Shown here one piece after another: positions 35,868-44,118 of a stretch of 64,000 bases of DNA; positions within the stretch are counted from its first letter, which is position 1, and every line of letters starts with the position of its first letter. The stretch lies in NCBI GenBank assembly GCA_964474635.1, contig CAYYTT010000004.1:1-64000 (forward strand). Reading direction: 5' to 3'. The notes beneath the pieces were generated by a model. It saw nothing but the letters and a program-made list of their open reading frames with translations, was not told the origin of the DNA and did no database searches. Origin of the DNA: CAYUYV01 sp964474635 (lineage in GTDB: Bacteria; Pseudomonadota; Alphaproteobacteria; JAJFIK01). The position numbers and the translations under genes were made by a program.

Positions 35868-36115
35868 AACTCGTCTATTTCGCCTGGGTCCGCGAAGGCC
35901 TTGGCCGCAGCGAAGACGAGGTGGAACCGCCGGCGGAGGTGGCCAGCGTGGCGGACCTTCTGGCCTGGCTGCGCACGCGCGGCGAGGCGGAGGCGCGGAC
36001 CCTGGCCGACACGGACCGGCTGCGTTTTGCCGTCAATCAGACCCATGCGGGCCTTGATCATCCGGTGACGGCGGCGGATGAAGTGGCGATCTTCCCGCCC
36101 GTGACGGGAGGCTGA
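35864..36115 (+). CDS. moaD: Molybdopterin synthase small subunit MoaD
   Basis: An 83-residue ubiquitin-like sulfur carrier ending in Gly-Gly (PPVTGG), whose thiocarboxylate supplies the dithiolene sulfurs of molybdopterin. Seen: VYFAWVREGLG and ADEVAIFPPVTGG. It overlaps pgsA and is followed after three bases by moaE. Confidence 0.95.
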   Translation: MKLVYFAWVREGLGRSEDEVEPPAEVASVADLLAWLRTRGEAEARTLADTDRLRFAVNQTHAGLDHPVTAADEVAIFPPVTGG

Positions 36116-36118
36116 GCC

Positions 36119-36601
36119 ATGATCGTCCGTGTGCAGGAGGATGATTTCGATCCCGGCGCACTGCTCAGCGATTTCGGCGCCGGAGCGATGTCGGTCGGGG
36201 CGGTGGTCAGCTTTACGGGTCTCGTGCGCGCCGACAAGGCGGCAAGCGGCGCACAGAGCGTTGAAGCCTTGGTGCTGGAGCATTACCCCGGCATGACGGA
36301 GGCGGAACTGACGCGTATTGCAAAGGAAGCCATGGACCGCTTTGCGCTGCAGGACGCGGCTATCGTCCACCGGGTGGGCCGACTTGAGGCCGGCGCGCGG
36401 ATCGTCTTCGTGGCCGCCGCCGCGGGCCACCGGCGCGCCGCCTTCGACGGCGCCGATTTCATGATGGATTTTCTCAAAACCAACGCCCCGTTTTGGAAAC
36501 GGGAAGAAACCGCCAGGGGCCCGGGCGACTGGGTCGACGCGCGTGAAAGCGACAACGTGGCCGCCGAACGGTGGATGAGCCCGCGGGACACCGGTCAATA
36601 G
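36119..36601 (+). CDS. moaE: Molybdopterin synthase catalytic subunit MoaE
   Basis: The 160-residue catalytic partner of MoaD. Seen: VSFTGLVRAD, LEHYPGMTEAEL, HRVGRLEAG and the active-site lysines in FLKTNAPFWKREE. Together with moaD it converts precursor Z to molybdopterin; moaA and moaC are not in the window. Confidence 0.96.
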   Translation: MIVRVQEDDFDPGALLSDFGAGAMSVGAVVSFTGLVRADKAASGAQSVEALVLEHYPGMTEAELTRIAKEAMDRFALQDAAIVHRVGRLEAGARIVFVAAAAGHRRAAFDGADFMMDFLKTNAPFWKREETARGPGDWVDARESDNVAAERWMSPRDTGQ

Positions 36602-36616
36602 AGAGACGGGCTGGCG

Positions 36617-36802
36617 CTAAGCTTGCTTTTCAACAGGGCCGATCAATTCAAAATGCAGGCGACAATCGACTGCCCGGGCCGCGCGCGCCAATGTTTCAAG
36701 CTTCACATCCACATTGTCGGGGTCCAGAAGGCGATCGAGTCGGCTACAGCTCGTTTCCATCCGCCGTGCCATTTGTGTCTTGGACAGGTTCTCACGCTGC
36801 AT
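36617..36802 (-). CDS. Short helix-turn-helix protein, possibly truncated
   Basis: A 61-residue peptide from ATG 36802 with an XRE-like helix-turn-helix (LSKTQMARRMETSCSRLDRLLDP, then LETLARAARAVDCRL). Related proteins are about 100 residues with an extra N-terminal segment. Upstream the same frame stays open to 36976 but does not look like that segment, so the gene may be a remnant. AGGAGG lies only two bases before the ATG. No toxin partner is seen. A TTGACA sequence lies upstream on the minus strand. Confidence 0.5.
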   Translation of the reverse strand: MQRENLSKTQMARRMETSCSRLDRLLDPDNVDVKLETLARAARAVDCRLHFELIGPVEKQA

Positions 36803-37001
36803 CGCCTCCTTCGGGGGCCAATGCCTTAAGCCAAGCGCGAACAGGTTCTTTGGGCTTTGCCTTTCAGGCGCACCTTGTGTGGTACATTTTGTCAAGGTAC
36901 TCGAACAATCTTGCTGGTGCCCAACGACGCTGACCGGGACCAACCGACTTGCCTGCCCGCCGCCGAACGCAAACATCGTCCGGCGACGGACCCTTGAGGC
37001 A

Positions 37002-37937
37002 TCACCCGACTTGTGCGGTGGGCCATGCGCCTTTGATGGGGGTTGGCATTTTCTGCAGGTTCAGGCGGTGGTGGACAAGATCGTCATAGTCCTGAACAAG
37101 CTGCTTTGTGATTTCGCCGACCTCGAAGCTGTAGGGGCCAATGGAGCCCACGGGCGTAACCTCGGCCGCGGTGCCCGTCAGGAAGCACTGCTCGAAGTCT
37201 TCAAGCTCCTTGGGGAAAATCGCCTTTTGAACGACTTCGAAGCCGCGCTGTTCGGCAAGGCCGATCACGGCACGCCGCGTGATGCCGTCGAGAAAACAGT
37301 CCGGCGTCGGCGTATAGATCGTCTGTCCCTTGACGAAAAAGACATTGGCACCGGTCGCTTCGGCCACCTGGTCGCGCCAATCGAACATGAGGGCGTCGGC
37401 GAAACCCTTCGATTCCGCCTCTTCCTTGGCCATGGTGCAAATCATGTAAAGACCAACGGCCTTGGAGTGGCACGGCGACGTGCGCGGGTCCGGCCGGCGC
37501 CATCGGGCGATGTCGAGCTTGATGCCTTTCATCTTGGTCTCGGCGTCGAAATAGGATGGCCACTCCCAGGTCGCTACAGCCACGCGAATGCCGGCATGGG
37601 GCGCGGAAACCCCCATCTGGCCGCTGCCGCGCCAGGCGATGGGACGGATATACCCGTCCACGAGGCCTTGCGCCTTTACGGTTTCGGCAATGGCGGCGTT
37701 GATATCAGCTTCGCTGTAGGGGATTTCGAAACCCAGGAGCCGGGCGGACTCAAACAGGCGCTCGGTGTGTTCCTCGCACTTGAAGAGCTTGCCCCCATAC
37801 ATGCGCTGCCCCTCGAATACCGCGCTGCCATAATGCAGGGCGTGGGTGCAGACATGCACGGTCGCGTCGTTCCAAGGTCTCAAGGCGCCATCCATCCAGA
37901 TGACGCCGTCCCGCTTGTCAAATGGCACGAGAGCCAT
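37002..37937 (-). CDS. ilvE: Branched-chain amino-acid aminotransferase
   Basis: PLP enzyme of the last step of Leu/Ile/Val synthesis. 311 residues from ATG 37937, which has AAAGGAGG upstream. Seen: HALHYGSAVFEGQR, YIRPIAWRGSGQMG, the likely PLP lysine in CHSKAVGLYM, and the PLP-phosphate loop EATGANVFFVK, with LTGTAAEVTPV near the end. It is transcribed away from the response regulator. Confidence 0.95.
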   Translation of the reverse strand: MALVPFDKRDGVIWMDGALRPWNDATVHVCTHALHYGSAVFEGQRMYGGKLFKCEEHTERLFESARLLGFEIPYSEADINAAIAETVKAQGLVDGYIRPIAWRGSGQMGVSAPHAGIRVAVATWEWPSYFDAETKMKGIKLDIARWRRPDPRTSPCHSKAVGLYMICTMAKEEAESKGFADALMFDWRDQVAEATGANVFFVKGQTIYTPTPDCFLDGITRRAVIGLAEQRGFEVVQKAIFPKELEDFEQCFLTGTAAEVTPVGSIGPYSFEVGEITKQLVQDYDDLVHHRLNLQKMPTPIKGAWPTAQVG

Positions 37938-38233
37938 GCCGTGCCTCCTTTCCGCTTGCTGTCTTGAAGGTGCTGTCCGGGGTCGGCCTCGCGGCGGCCA
38001 TCCGGGTCTTGCACTATCGCGAACCGCCCCAGCCGGAGCAAGCACTGCGCGAGCGGCGGGGGAGCGGTGCTTTCGGCCCCGCCGGCCACGGGCTATGGTC
38101 GGGCACGCGTGGGAGCGACTCGTTGAGGCAGTCAGAAGACGAGTGGACAGTCAGGACACTTGAGAATTGGCCGAAGACCGGGAAACTGGCGGATCACAGG
38201 TCGGATATCCGGCCTTCTGGAGGCAGGAACGCC

Positions 38234-39019
38234 ATGACCATCGACGGGACGTCATCGGACGGCGCGCCCCAAACCGGCAGGTCCCAACAAGAGGGGACTG
38301 AGGGCGACGGACCGGACGGCATTGCCGATGACGCCGCCCACATCCTCGTGGTCGATGACGACACGCGCATCCGCACCCTGATCCGCCGCTACCTCATGGG
38401 CCACGGCTACCGGGTCTCCATCGCCGCCGATGCCGCCTCGGCCCGGTCCTATCTGCAAAGTCTCACCTTCGATCTCGTGGTCCTCGACATCATGATGCCC
38501 GGTGAAGACGGCCTGAGCTTCACGGCGGCCTTGCGTGATGGCGTTGCGCCGGGCCAGGAGACCCAGGTGCCGATCCTGCTGCTGACGGCCCGGGGCGCGG
38601 CCGGAGACCGGATCGCGGGCCTGGAGCGCGGCGCGGATGATTACCTCGCCAAACCCTTCGAGCCGCGCGAATTGCTGCTGCGCATCGAGGCCATCATCCG
38701 GCGCACCCGCAATCGTGAGACCGGCAGCGGTGAACTGCGCTTCGGGCGCTGCCGTTACAATGCGGATCGAGGCGAACTGCTGCGCGACAACGAGGTCGTG
38801 CGCCTGACGACCGCCGAGGCGACCTTGATGGATCTGTTTGGGCGCAATCCCGGCGAGACCTTCTCGCGCACGGATCTGTGCGAGCGCACCAATGCGGGCA
38901 TGGAGCGTTCCGTAGACGTACAGATCAACCGCTTGCGCCGCAAGATCGAGGACGATCCGCGCCAGCCGCTCTACCTGCAGACCGTGCGGGGCGTCGGCTA
39001 TGTCCTCGTGCCCGATTGA
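38234..39019 (+). CDS. OmpR-family response regulator
   Basis: A 261-residue two-component regulator. A Ser/Asp-rich leader of about 35 residues precedes a receiver domain with acidic pocket VVDDD, the phosphorylation site VVLDIMMPGEDG and the conserved Lys in LAKPFEPREL; an OmpR/PhoB winged helix follows (QINRLRRKIEDDP, RGVGYVLVPD). The ATG at 38234 has AGGAA upstream. Seven bases separate it from the sensor kinase gene. Confidence 0.93.
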   Translation: MTIDGTSSDGAPQTGRSQQEGTEGDGPDGIADDAAHILVVDDDTRIRTLIRRYLMGHGYRVSIAADAASARSYLQSLTFDLVVLDIMMPGEDGLSFTAALRDGVAPGQETQVPILLLTARGAAGDRIAGLERGADDYLAKPFEPRELLLRIEAIIRRTRNRETGSGELRFGRCRYNADRGELLRDNEVVRLTTAEATLMDLFGRNPGETFSRTDLCERTNAGMERSVDVQINRLRRKIEDDPRQPLYLQTVRGVGYVLVPD

Positions 39020-39026
39020 GGCGGCC

Positions 39027-40484
39027 ATGGCGGACATGCGCGAGACGACACTTCCCCCCGGCGCCGCCGCCCTTGCGGCAAAATCAAAGCCCGGCCCGGT
39101 GTGGCGCCGGCGGCTGGCGCGCCGCCTTTGGATCCTGTGGCGCCGCATCGTCACGGGACGCTTCGATCTTGGGGCCCTCATCAAGCCGGTGGTGCCGCGC
39201 AGCCTGTTCGGCCGCTCCCTGATCATCATCGTGGCGCCGGTCGTGCTGCTCCAGGCCATCGTGACCTACATCTTTTTCGAGCGGCACTGGGACGTGGTGA
39301 CCCGGCGTCTCACCGAGGGCGTCGCCGGCGACATCGCCATGGTGGTGGAACAAAACAGGGCCCTTGAAGACCTCGCCGAGTTTGGCGCTCTCGCCGAGCA
39401 GGTGGACCGTACCATGAAGATCAGTGTGCGGTTCGCATTGGGCGAGGATCTGCCGCCGTATTCGCCGAGGGGGTTTTACTCAATCCTCGACCGGTCCTTG
39501 CGCCGGGAATTGGCCCTGCGCCTGGAGGCGCCCGTCTGGTTCGATACGGCGCGCTATCCGAACCATGTGGACATTCGTGTGGCAACGCGGGGCGGCGTCC
39601 TGCGCTTTATCGTGCTGCGCAACCGCGTCATGGCGACGAATGGGCCCATTTTCGTCATGTGGATGCTCGGCTCCTCGGTGGTGTTGCTGGCCGTTGCGAT
39701 TCTGTTCCTGCGCAATCAGGTGCGGCCCATCACGCGCCTCGCGGAGGCCTCGGAGAGTTTCGGTAAGGGGCGCGATACGGGGGATTTCCGGCCCTCGGGC
39801 GCCCGAGAGGTGCGCAGCGCGGCGGTCGCCTTCATCGACATGCGCGATCGCATCAACCGCCATATCGCTCAGCGTACGGAGATGCTTGCCGGGGTCAGCC
39901 ATGATCTGCGCACGCCCATCACGCGCCTGAAACTGGAACTCGCCATGTTCGGCGAGAGCGAAGAGATCGAGGCCATGCGCCGGGACCTGACCGAAATGGA
40001 ACGGATGCTCGATGAGTATCTGGCCTTTGCGAAGGGCGAGGGCGGGGAAACGGCCGAGGACACCGACATTGCCGCGCTGCTGGAGGACATTGCCGACAAG
40101 GCCCGGCGGACAGGTGTCGATCTGAAGCTCGTGCGCCGCGGGACCCTGCGTCTGCCCGTGCGCCGCCAGGCGCTTAACCGGGCGATCACCAATCTTGTGG
40201 ACAACGCCGCCAAGCATGGCACGGCGGTGGTGCTGACGGGTCGGCGCGATGCGGTCACGCTGCGCATCATGGTCGATGATGACGGCCCCGGCATTCCCGA
40301 ATCGCGTTGGGAGGAAGCCTTCCGGCCCTTTCACCGCCTGGATGAAGGCCGTAACCTTGATGCGGGTGGCGTAGGCCTCGGTCTCGCCGTGGCGCGCGAT
40401 GTGGTGCGCGCCCATGGCGGCGATCTGACCTTGGACCACAGCCCCTTGGGCGGGCTTCGGGCGATCATTCGGCTGCCCTTGTGA
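39027..40484 (+). CDS. EnvZ-type sensor histidine kinase
   Basis: A 485-residue inner-membrane kinase, partner of the upstream regulator. Two membrane spans (about 60-80 and 205-225) flank a periplasmic domain. A HAMP region follows, then the H-box GVSHDLRTPITRLKLEL, N-box NLVDNAAKHG, G1 DDGPGIPESRWEE and G2 GVGLGLAVARDVV. The order matches EnvZ/OmpR-type pairs conserved in alphaproteobacteria beside ilvE. The signal is unknown. Confidence 0.94.
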   Translation: MADMRETTLPPGAAALAAKSKPGPVWRRRLARRLWILWRRIVTGRFDLGALIKPVVPRSLFGRSLIIIVAPVVLLQAIVTYIFFERHWDVVTRRLTEGVAGDIAMVVEQNRALEDLAEFGALAEQVDRTMKISVRFALGEDLPPYSPRGFYSILDRSLRRELALRLEAPVWFDTARYPNHVDIRVATRGGVLRFIVLRNRVMATNGPIFVMWMLGSSVVLLAVAILFLRNQVRPITRLAEASESFGKGRDTGDFRPSGAREVRSAAVAFIDMRDRINRHIAQRTEMLAGVSHDLRTPITRLKLELAMFGESEEIEAMRRDLTEMERMLDEYLAFAKGEGGETAEDTDIAALLEDIADKARRTGVDLKLVRRGTLRLPVRRQALNRAITNLVDNAAKHGTAVVLTGRRDAVTLRIMVDDDGPGIPESRWEEAFRPFHRLDEGRNLDAGGVGLGLAVARDVVRAHGGDLTLDHSPLGGLRAIIRLPL

Positions 40485-40566
40485 AACCGTGCCTCTTTAG
40501 GGCCCTGCTTTGTCTCCACGACAGGGCCTGTCTTTGCTTCCCCGACCAAATCTCAAAGGATACGCC

Positions 40567-41328
40567 ATGACCAATTCTTCGCGTTCGGCCGGCCTTGCCC
40601 GGCGCGACCTCCTCATCGGCACGGCGGCTCTGGCTGCCCTTTCGGCCGCCCCGGCCCAGGCCGGCTGGTTCGACAGGATCAAAAACCTGTTCAAGAGCGA
40701 CGATGTGGGCTCGCTGACCGAAGGCAAGGCGACGGACGGCCTGAAGGAGGCCTTGCGCATCGGCGCCGAGCGGGTGGTGGCCCAGGTGGGCGCCGCCGGG
40801 GGGTATCTGGACGATGACAACATTCACATCCCCCTTCCCGGATGGCTCGACAGGGCCAAGACCATTCTGGACCGGGCCGGGGCGAGCGGCCTTGTCACGG
40901 ATCTGGAGACGCGCCTTAACCGCGCCGCTGAGGCCGCCGCGCCCAAGGCTGTGCCGATCTTCGGCAATGCCATCAAGGCCATGACCGTGCAGGACGCCAT
41001 CGGCATCATTCAGGGACCGGAAAACTCCGCCACGCTCTATTTCGAGGAGAAAATGACGCCCGACCTGACGGCCGCCTTCCGCCCCGTGATCAATACGGAA
41101 CTCGAAGAAGCCGGCGCCATCCAGAGCTTCAACACGCTGACGGCTCGCTTTAATCAGACGCCCTTCGTGAAGAATATCGGCGCGGGCGCGGTCGACCAGC
41201 TCGTCGACCATGGCCTGGAGGGGGCCCTCGGCGGCCTCTTCTTCTATCTGGGCAAGGAAGAAGCCAAAATCCGCAGCAATCCCGCCGCCCGCACGACGGA
41301 AATCCTGAAGGATGTCTTCGGCGGTTGA
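40567..41328 (+). CDS. DUF4197-family exported protein
   Basis: A 253-residue protein with a twin-arginine-like leader (ARRDLLIGTAALAALSA ending APAQA) and the DUF4197 domain (WFDRIKNLF, GLKEALRIGAERVV, IHIPLPGWL, ILKDVFGG). The family is periplasmic and uncharacterised. AAAGGA precedes ATG 40567. A strong terminator follows the stop. Confidence 0.88.
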   Translation: MTNSSRSAGLARRDLLIGTAALAALSAAPAQAGWFDRIKNLFKSDDVGSLTEGKATDGLKEALRIGAERVVAQVGAAGGYLDDDNIHIPLPGWLDRAKTILDRAGASGLVTDLETRLNRAAEAAAPKAVPIFGNAIKAMTVQDAIGIIQGPENSATLYFEEKMTPDLTAAFRPVINTELEEAGAIQSFNTLTARFNQTPFVKNIGAGAVDQLVDHGLEGALGGLFFYLGKEEAKIRSNPAARTTEILKDVFGG

Positions 41329-41352
41329 GGGACGTGGCCTTGAAAGTGAAAA

Positions 41353-41388
41353 GGCGGCCCCGGAGCATTGTTCCGGGGCCGTTTCTGT
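41353..41388 (+). terminator. Rho-independent terminator after DUF4197 gene
   Basis: A GC-rich 10-bp stem, CGGCCCCGGA (41355-41364) with TCCGGGGCCG (41372-41381), seven-base loop, followed by a T-rich run. Confidence 0.88.
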
Positions 41389-41411
41389 CTCGCGCACCGT
41401 GATGGTCGGGC

Positions 41412-42191
41412 TTAGAACACAAAGAGGTCGAAGCTCAGTTCGCCGTCCATGCGGACATGGGTCGTGGCCAGCGCGCCGCCGACCACATCGACCGTGATCA
41501 GAAGATCGCCGTCCCGTTCCAGCTCGAAATCGACGCCGGCGCTGCCGAGCGTGTTCGCGCCGCCGCGGTTTGCTTCGGCAAGGGCGTCCAGGATCTGCTG
41601 CTCATCAAGGCCCAGGGTAAAGACGGCGATCTTGTCCCCCTCGGCGACGTCGAAATCCCGGATCCGGTCATGGCCCGTGGACAGATAGAACAGGTCGCCA
41701 TCGTCTCCGCCGCGCAAGGTATCGTTGCCCGAGCCGCCATTCAGGAAGTCAAAGCCGTCGCCGCCGACGAGTTTGTCGTCGTGGCCATCGCCGATCAGGA
41801 TGTCATTGCCCCGGCCGCCGCGCAGAATGTCATTGAGGGCGCCGCCGACGAGCAGGTCATCGCCGGCATTGCCCCGCAGGATGTCCGCGCCGTTCCAGCC
41901 GACGAGAATATCGTTACCGGCGCGGCCAAAAAGGATGTCGTTGGTGTTCCCGCCCTCGAAAAGGTCATCGCCCATGGTGCCGATGAACCGGTACATGGCG
42001 TAAGGATCGCCGTCCGTCAGGGCGTTGAAGGTCAGGCCGGTGCCGTCCGTTTCGATTGCCGTCCATTCAAAGCCCTTGAAGCCTTCGGCTTTGCGGGGCA
42101 GGCGGACGGGTTTGCCGTTCGAAGCGTACCAGTTGTCATCGCCGCAGTCATGGCCGGCTTCAATGCCGATAAATCCGAAATAGCCGCGCAT
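41412..42191 (-). CDS. RTX-type calcium-binding repeat protein
   Basis: A 259-residue protein with about eight glycine/aspartate nonapeptides of the GGxGxDxLx type, e.g. GGNTNDILF, GRAGNDILV and GGSGNDTLR, followed by a DFDVAEGDKI segment common near the C-terminus of RTX proteins. It has no signal peptide, as expected for a type I secretion substrate. ATG 42191 (AAAGGGGA upstream) is preferred to the TTG at 42215. No ABC exporter or membrane-fusion gene is in the window. Confidence 0.88.
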   Translation of the reverse strand: MRGYFGFIGIEAGHDCGDDNWYASNGKPVRLPRKAEGFKGFEWTAIETDGTGLTFNALTDGDPYAMYRFIGTMGDDLFEGGNTNDILFGRAGNDILVGWNGADILRGNAGDDLLVGGALNDILRGGRGNDILIGDGHDDKLVGGDGFDFLNGGSGNDTLRGGDDGDLFYLSTGHDRIRDFDVAEGDKIAVFTLGLDEQQILDALAEANRGGANTLGSAGVDFELERDGDLLITVDVVGGALATTHVRMDGELSFDLFVF

Positions 42192-42685
42192 GGGTCGTGC
42201 ATCCCCTTTGGTCAATGAAACGGGCCCCGTGTGACCCGAAGCGGGTCAGACGGGGTCGGCGTTGTCCTGGGGAGAGCAAGGGGCAGGCCATTTGCGGGCC
42301 TTGACGCGGCGCGGCGATGGTGCGACCCGGTGCTCCATACGACGTGATTTTGGCTCGTCGGCTGCTGTTCCAGTTGGATGACGCAGCGCGTGAGGGCAAC
42401 CGGTCCGTCGCGGCCTCGCTGGCGCCGCGGCTGTGCCGTCCGTCCTTCAGCACGGCCCCGTCGCCGCGCACCTCCCGGACCCGGGTCTCACGGGCAACAC
42501 TGAGCCCGCGGCCGGCAAGGCTGCGCGCCGTGAACCGGCCGAGGGAGGCGGGGCGCTCCGGCAGCGGCGTATCTGTGCCGTGAATAACCGTGACGGTCAG
42601 ATCCTCCTCCGACAGGCGCGGATTGTGACCGAGAGGGCAATCACGTGTCGCCGATGAACCCTTTTGGGGGACGGGAAAGACGCGG
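42192..42685. other. Region upstream of the RTX gene, mostly non-coding
   Basis: A 494-bp stretch between two minus-strand genes. Apart from a decayed oxidoreductase fragment (42440-42650, listed separately) I see no gene. Several short plus-strand frames look like antisense shadows. Confidence 0.4.
42440..42650 (-). pseudogene. Fragment resembling a type II NADH dehydrogenase
   Basis: On the minus strand, starting near 42627, the sequence reads HNPRLSEEDLTVTVIHGTDT and then PERPASLGRFTARSLAGRGL, followed by TRVREVRGDGAVLKDG. This matches the strand-helix-strand segment before the NAD-binding site of NDH-2-like FAD oxidoreductases. There is no start codon, and similarity stops at both ends, so it looks like an old gene remnant of about 60 codons. 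Confidence 0.4.
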
Positions 42686-43519
42686 CTACATCATCACCTT
42701 GATATAGCTCATCAACCCCCGATACGTGACTTCGAGGGACCCGGAATATCCGTCCAGGCTGCTGTCCACATCAATGTCCACGAAGGTGTAGCCCGCGCCC
42801 AGGCCAAGCCTGTGGGTCAGGTCGAGTTCCAGGCCGACAAAGCTATCGATCAGTGTGCCGTCGATATCCCTCACGGGCAGGACGAAGACATCCGTGGAGG
42901 CCCGAAGCCGCAGCCGCGGGGCCAAGTGGCCTTGGGCGCGCAGCCCCACGGTGGGCACCGGCAAGGGCAGGCCCTCGTCCTCATCGATGCCCAGCACGGG
43001 CACCTCAAGAGCCACGTCCACATCCGACGCGACCAGGCCGAGCGCCAGCCCCAGCTCATGCCGGCGGCCGGTGCTGACCATGTAACTGTAGTGGGCCCGG
43101 AAGATATCGGCGGCGTAGTGGGATTGGGCCGCTGCGAAAACGGGGACGATTTCATCGCCGAACTGGATCGTACGCTGAAGGGTCGTCTGCGCCTCACGTT
43201 TGAGGGCGAAATAGCGCCCCTCAAGCATGTGGCGTTTGTTCTTTCCAAGGCGCAAGGCAAGGTTCACAGCCCAGGTCGTGCCCGACGGGGCGAGACCCAG
43301 ATCTTCCTCGCCATCAATCAACGTGCCCGTGCCCAGAAGATCGGACGCGGTGCGAAAGGCCGTATCGGTCTTGTTGAAAAAGAGGCCGCCCCACGCCTCG
43401 ATGCGCGGGCGGTGGGGGGCGCCGTCCTCGGCTCGGGCCGGTGTCCGGCAGAGGGCGGCCATGGCCAGGGCAAAAACCCCTAAGGCCAGGCGCCCAATTC
43501 GCGTCCGGCTGCGCCTCAT
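42686..43519 (-). CDS. Predicted outer-membrane beta-barrel protein
   Basis: A 277-residue exported protein. The signal peptide ends at TPARAED. The mature part alternates polar and hydrophobic residues in repeated beta strands, with turns rich in Asp/Gly, consistent with an 8-12-stranded barrel. It lacks a terminal aromatic residue (ends KVMM). The ATG at 43519 is preferred to 43534. Function unknown. Confidence 0.7.
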   Translation of the reverse strand: MRRSRTRIGRLALGVFALAMAALCRTPARAEDGAPHRPRIEAWGGLFFNKTDTAFRTASDLLGTGTLIDGEEDLGLAPSGTTWAVNLALRLGKNKRHMLEGRYFALKREAQTTLQRTIQFGDEIVPVFAAAQSHYAADIFRAHYSYMVSTGRRHELGLALGLVASDVDVALEVPVLGIDEDEGLPLPVPTVGLRAQGHLAPRLRLRASTDVFVLPVRDIDGTLIDSFVGLELDLTHRLGLGAGYTFVDIDVDSSLDGYSGSLEVTYRGLMSYIKVMM

Positions 43520-43806
43520 CAGCGTTCCCAGCACCGCCTGTCCCCCGTCCTGGTCCGGATCCCCAGCAATGCAGCTTAAAGATCAAGTGTTGCCAAAGAC
43601 TTGTCCGGCCCATGACCCGTGGGCCCGGAATGGCCCCATCTCGTCCCGTCTCCGGCCAATTTTGCCCCGTGTGCTCACCATCACAGGCCCCCGTGCATGT
43701 GATCGCTAGGGTCTTCTTGTCGGCGGCCCGAAGGACCCGCCGACGCGATCCTCAACCCAGGCCCGCCCCTGGCAAACGCCATGCGGGCTGCAACAGGAGA
43801 CGGACC

Positions 43807-44052
43807 ATGTCGAGACTGAGTTTCGCCGTGGCGGCCTTATTGCTGCTGGCCGTCGCCTGTGAGCCGTCGTTTGCGGCATCGATAGACAGGGACGGGGAGC
43901 CGGGTATCCGGCTGCATGCCCAGGCCCTGGAAACGATAATGCAGGGCGATTGGCCCACGGATAAAAGCCTGTTCGCCGACCACGCCGGTGTGGCCTCGGG
44001 GATCGCGTCGGAAGCTGAGGTCGTTTCCGGAACCGGCGGGCAGGAGGACTGA
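43807..44052 (+). CDS. Small secreted protein
   Basis: An 81-residue protein with a signal peptide (MSRLSFAVAALLLLAVACEP, cleavage likely after SFAA), AGGAG at good spacing before the ATG, and its own terminator. The mature 55-60 residues are acidic and unrelated to anything I recognise. The independent transcription unit supports it as a real gene. Confidence 0.6.
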   Translation: MSRLSFAVAALLLLAVACEPSFAASIDRDGEPGIRLHAQALETIMQGDWPTDKSLFADHAGVASGIASEAEVVSGTGGQED

Positions 44053-44077
44053 ACGCATAAGACACGAGACGTTCGAC

Positions 44078-44108
44078 AAAAAGCGCGCCGGGGCTGGCGC
44101 GCTTTTTC
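44078..44108 (+). terminator. Rho-independent terminator
   Basis: Stem AAAAAGCGCGCC (44078-44089) with GGCGCGCTTTTT (44096-44107), six-base loop and further Ts. It may also serve the minus-strand beta-lactamase gene, whose stop is at 44119, because the A-run makes it bidirectional. Confidence 0.9.
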
Positions 44109-44118
44109 TTTTTGGCGT

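Noticed and set aside
36617..37001. Toxin-antitoxin pair
   Set aside because: Only an HTH fragment is visible; no RelE/HigB-type partner is encoded on either side.
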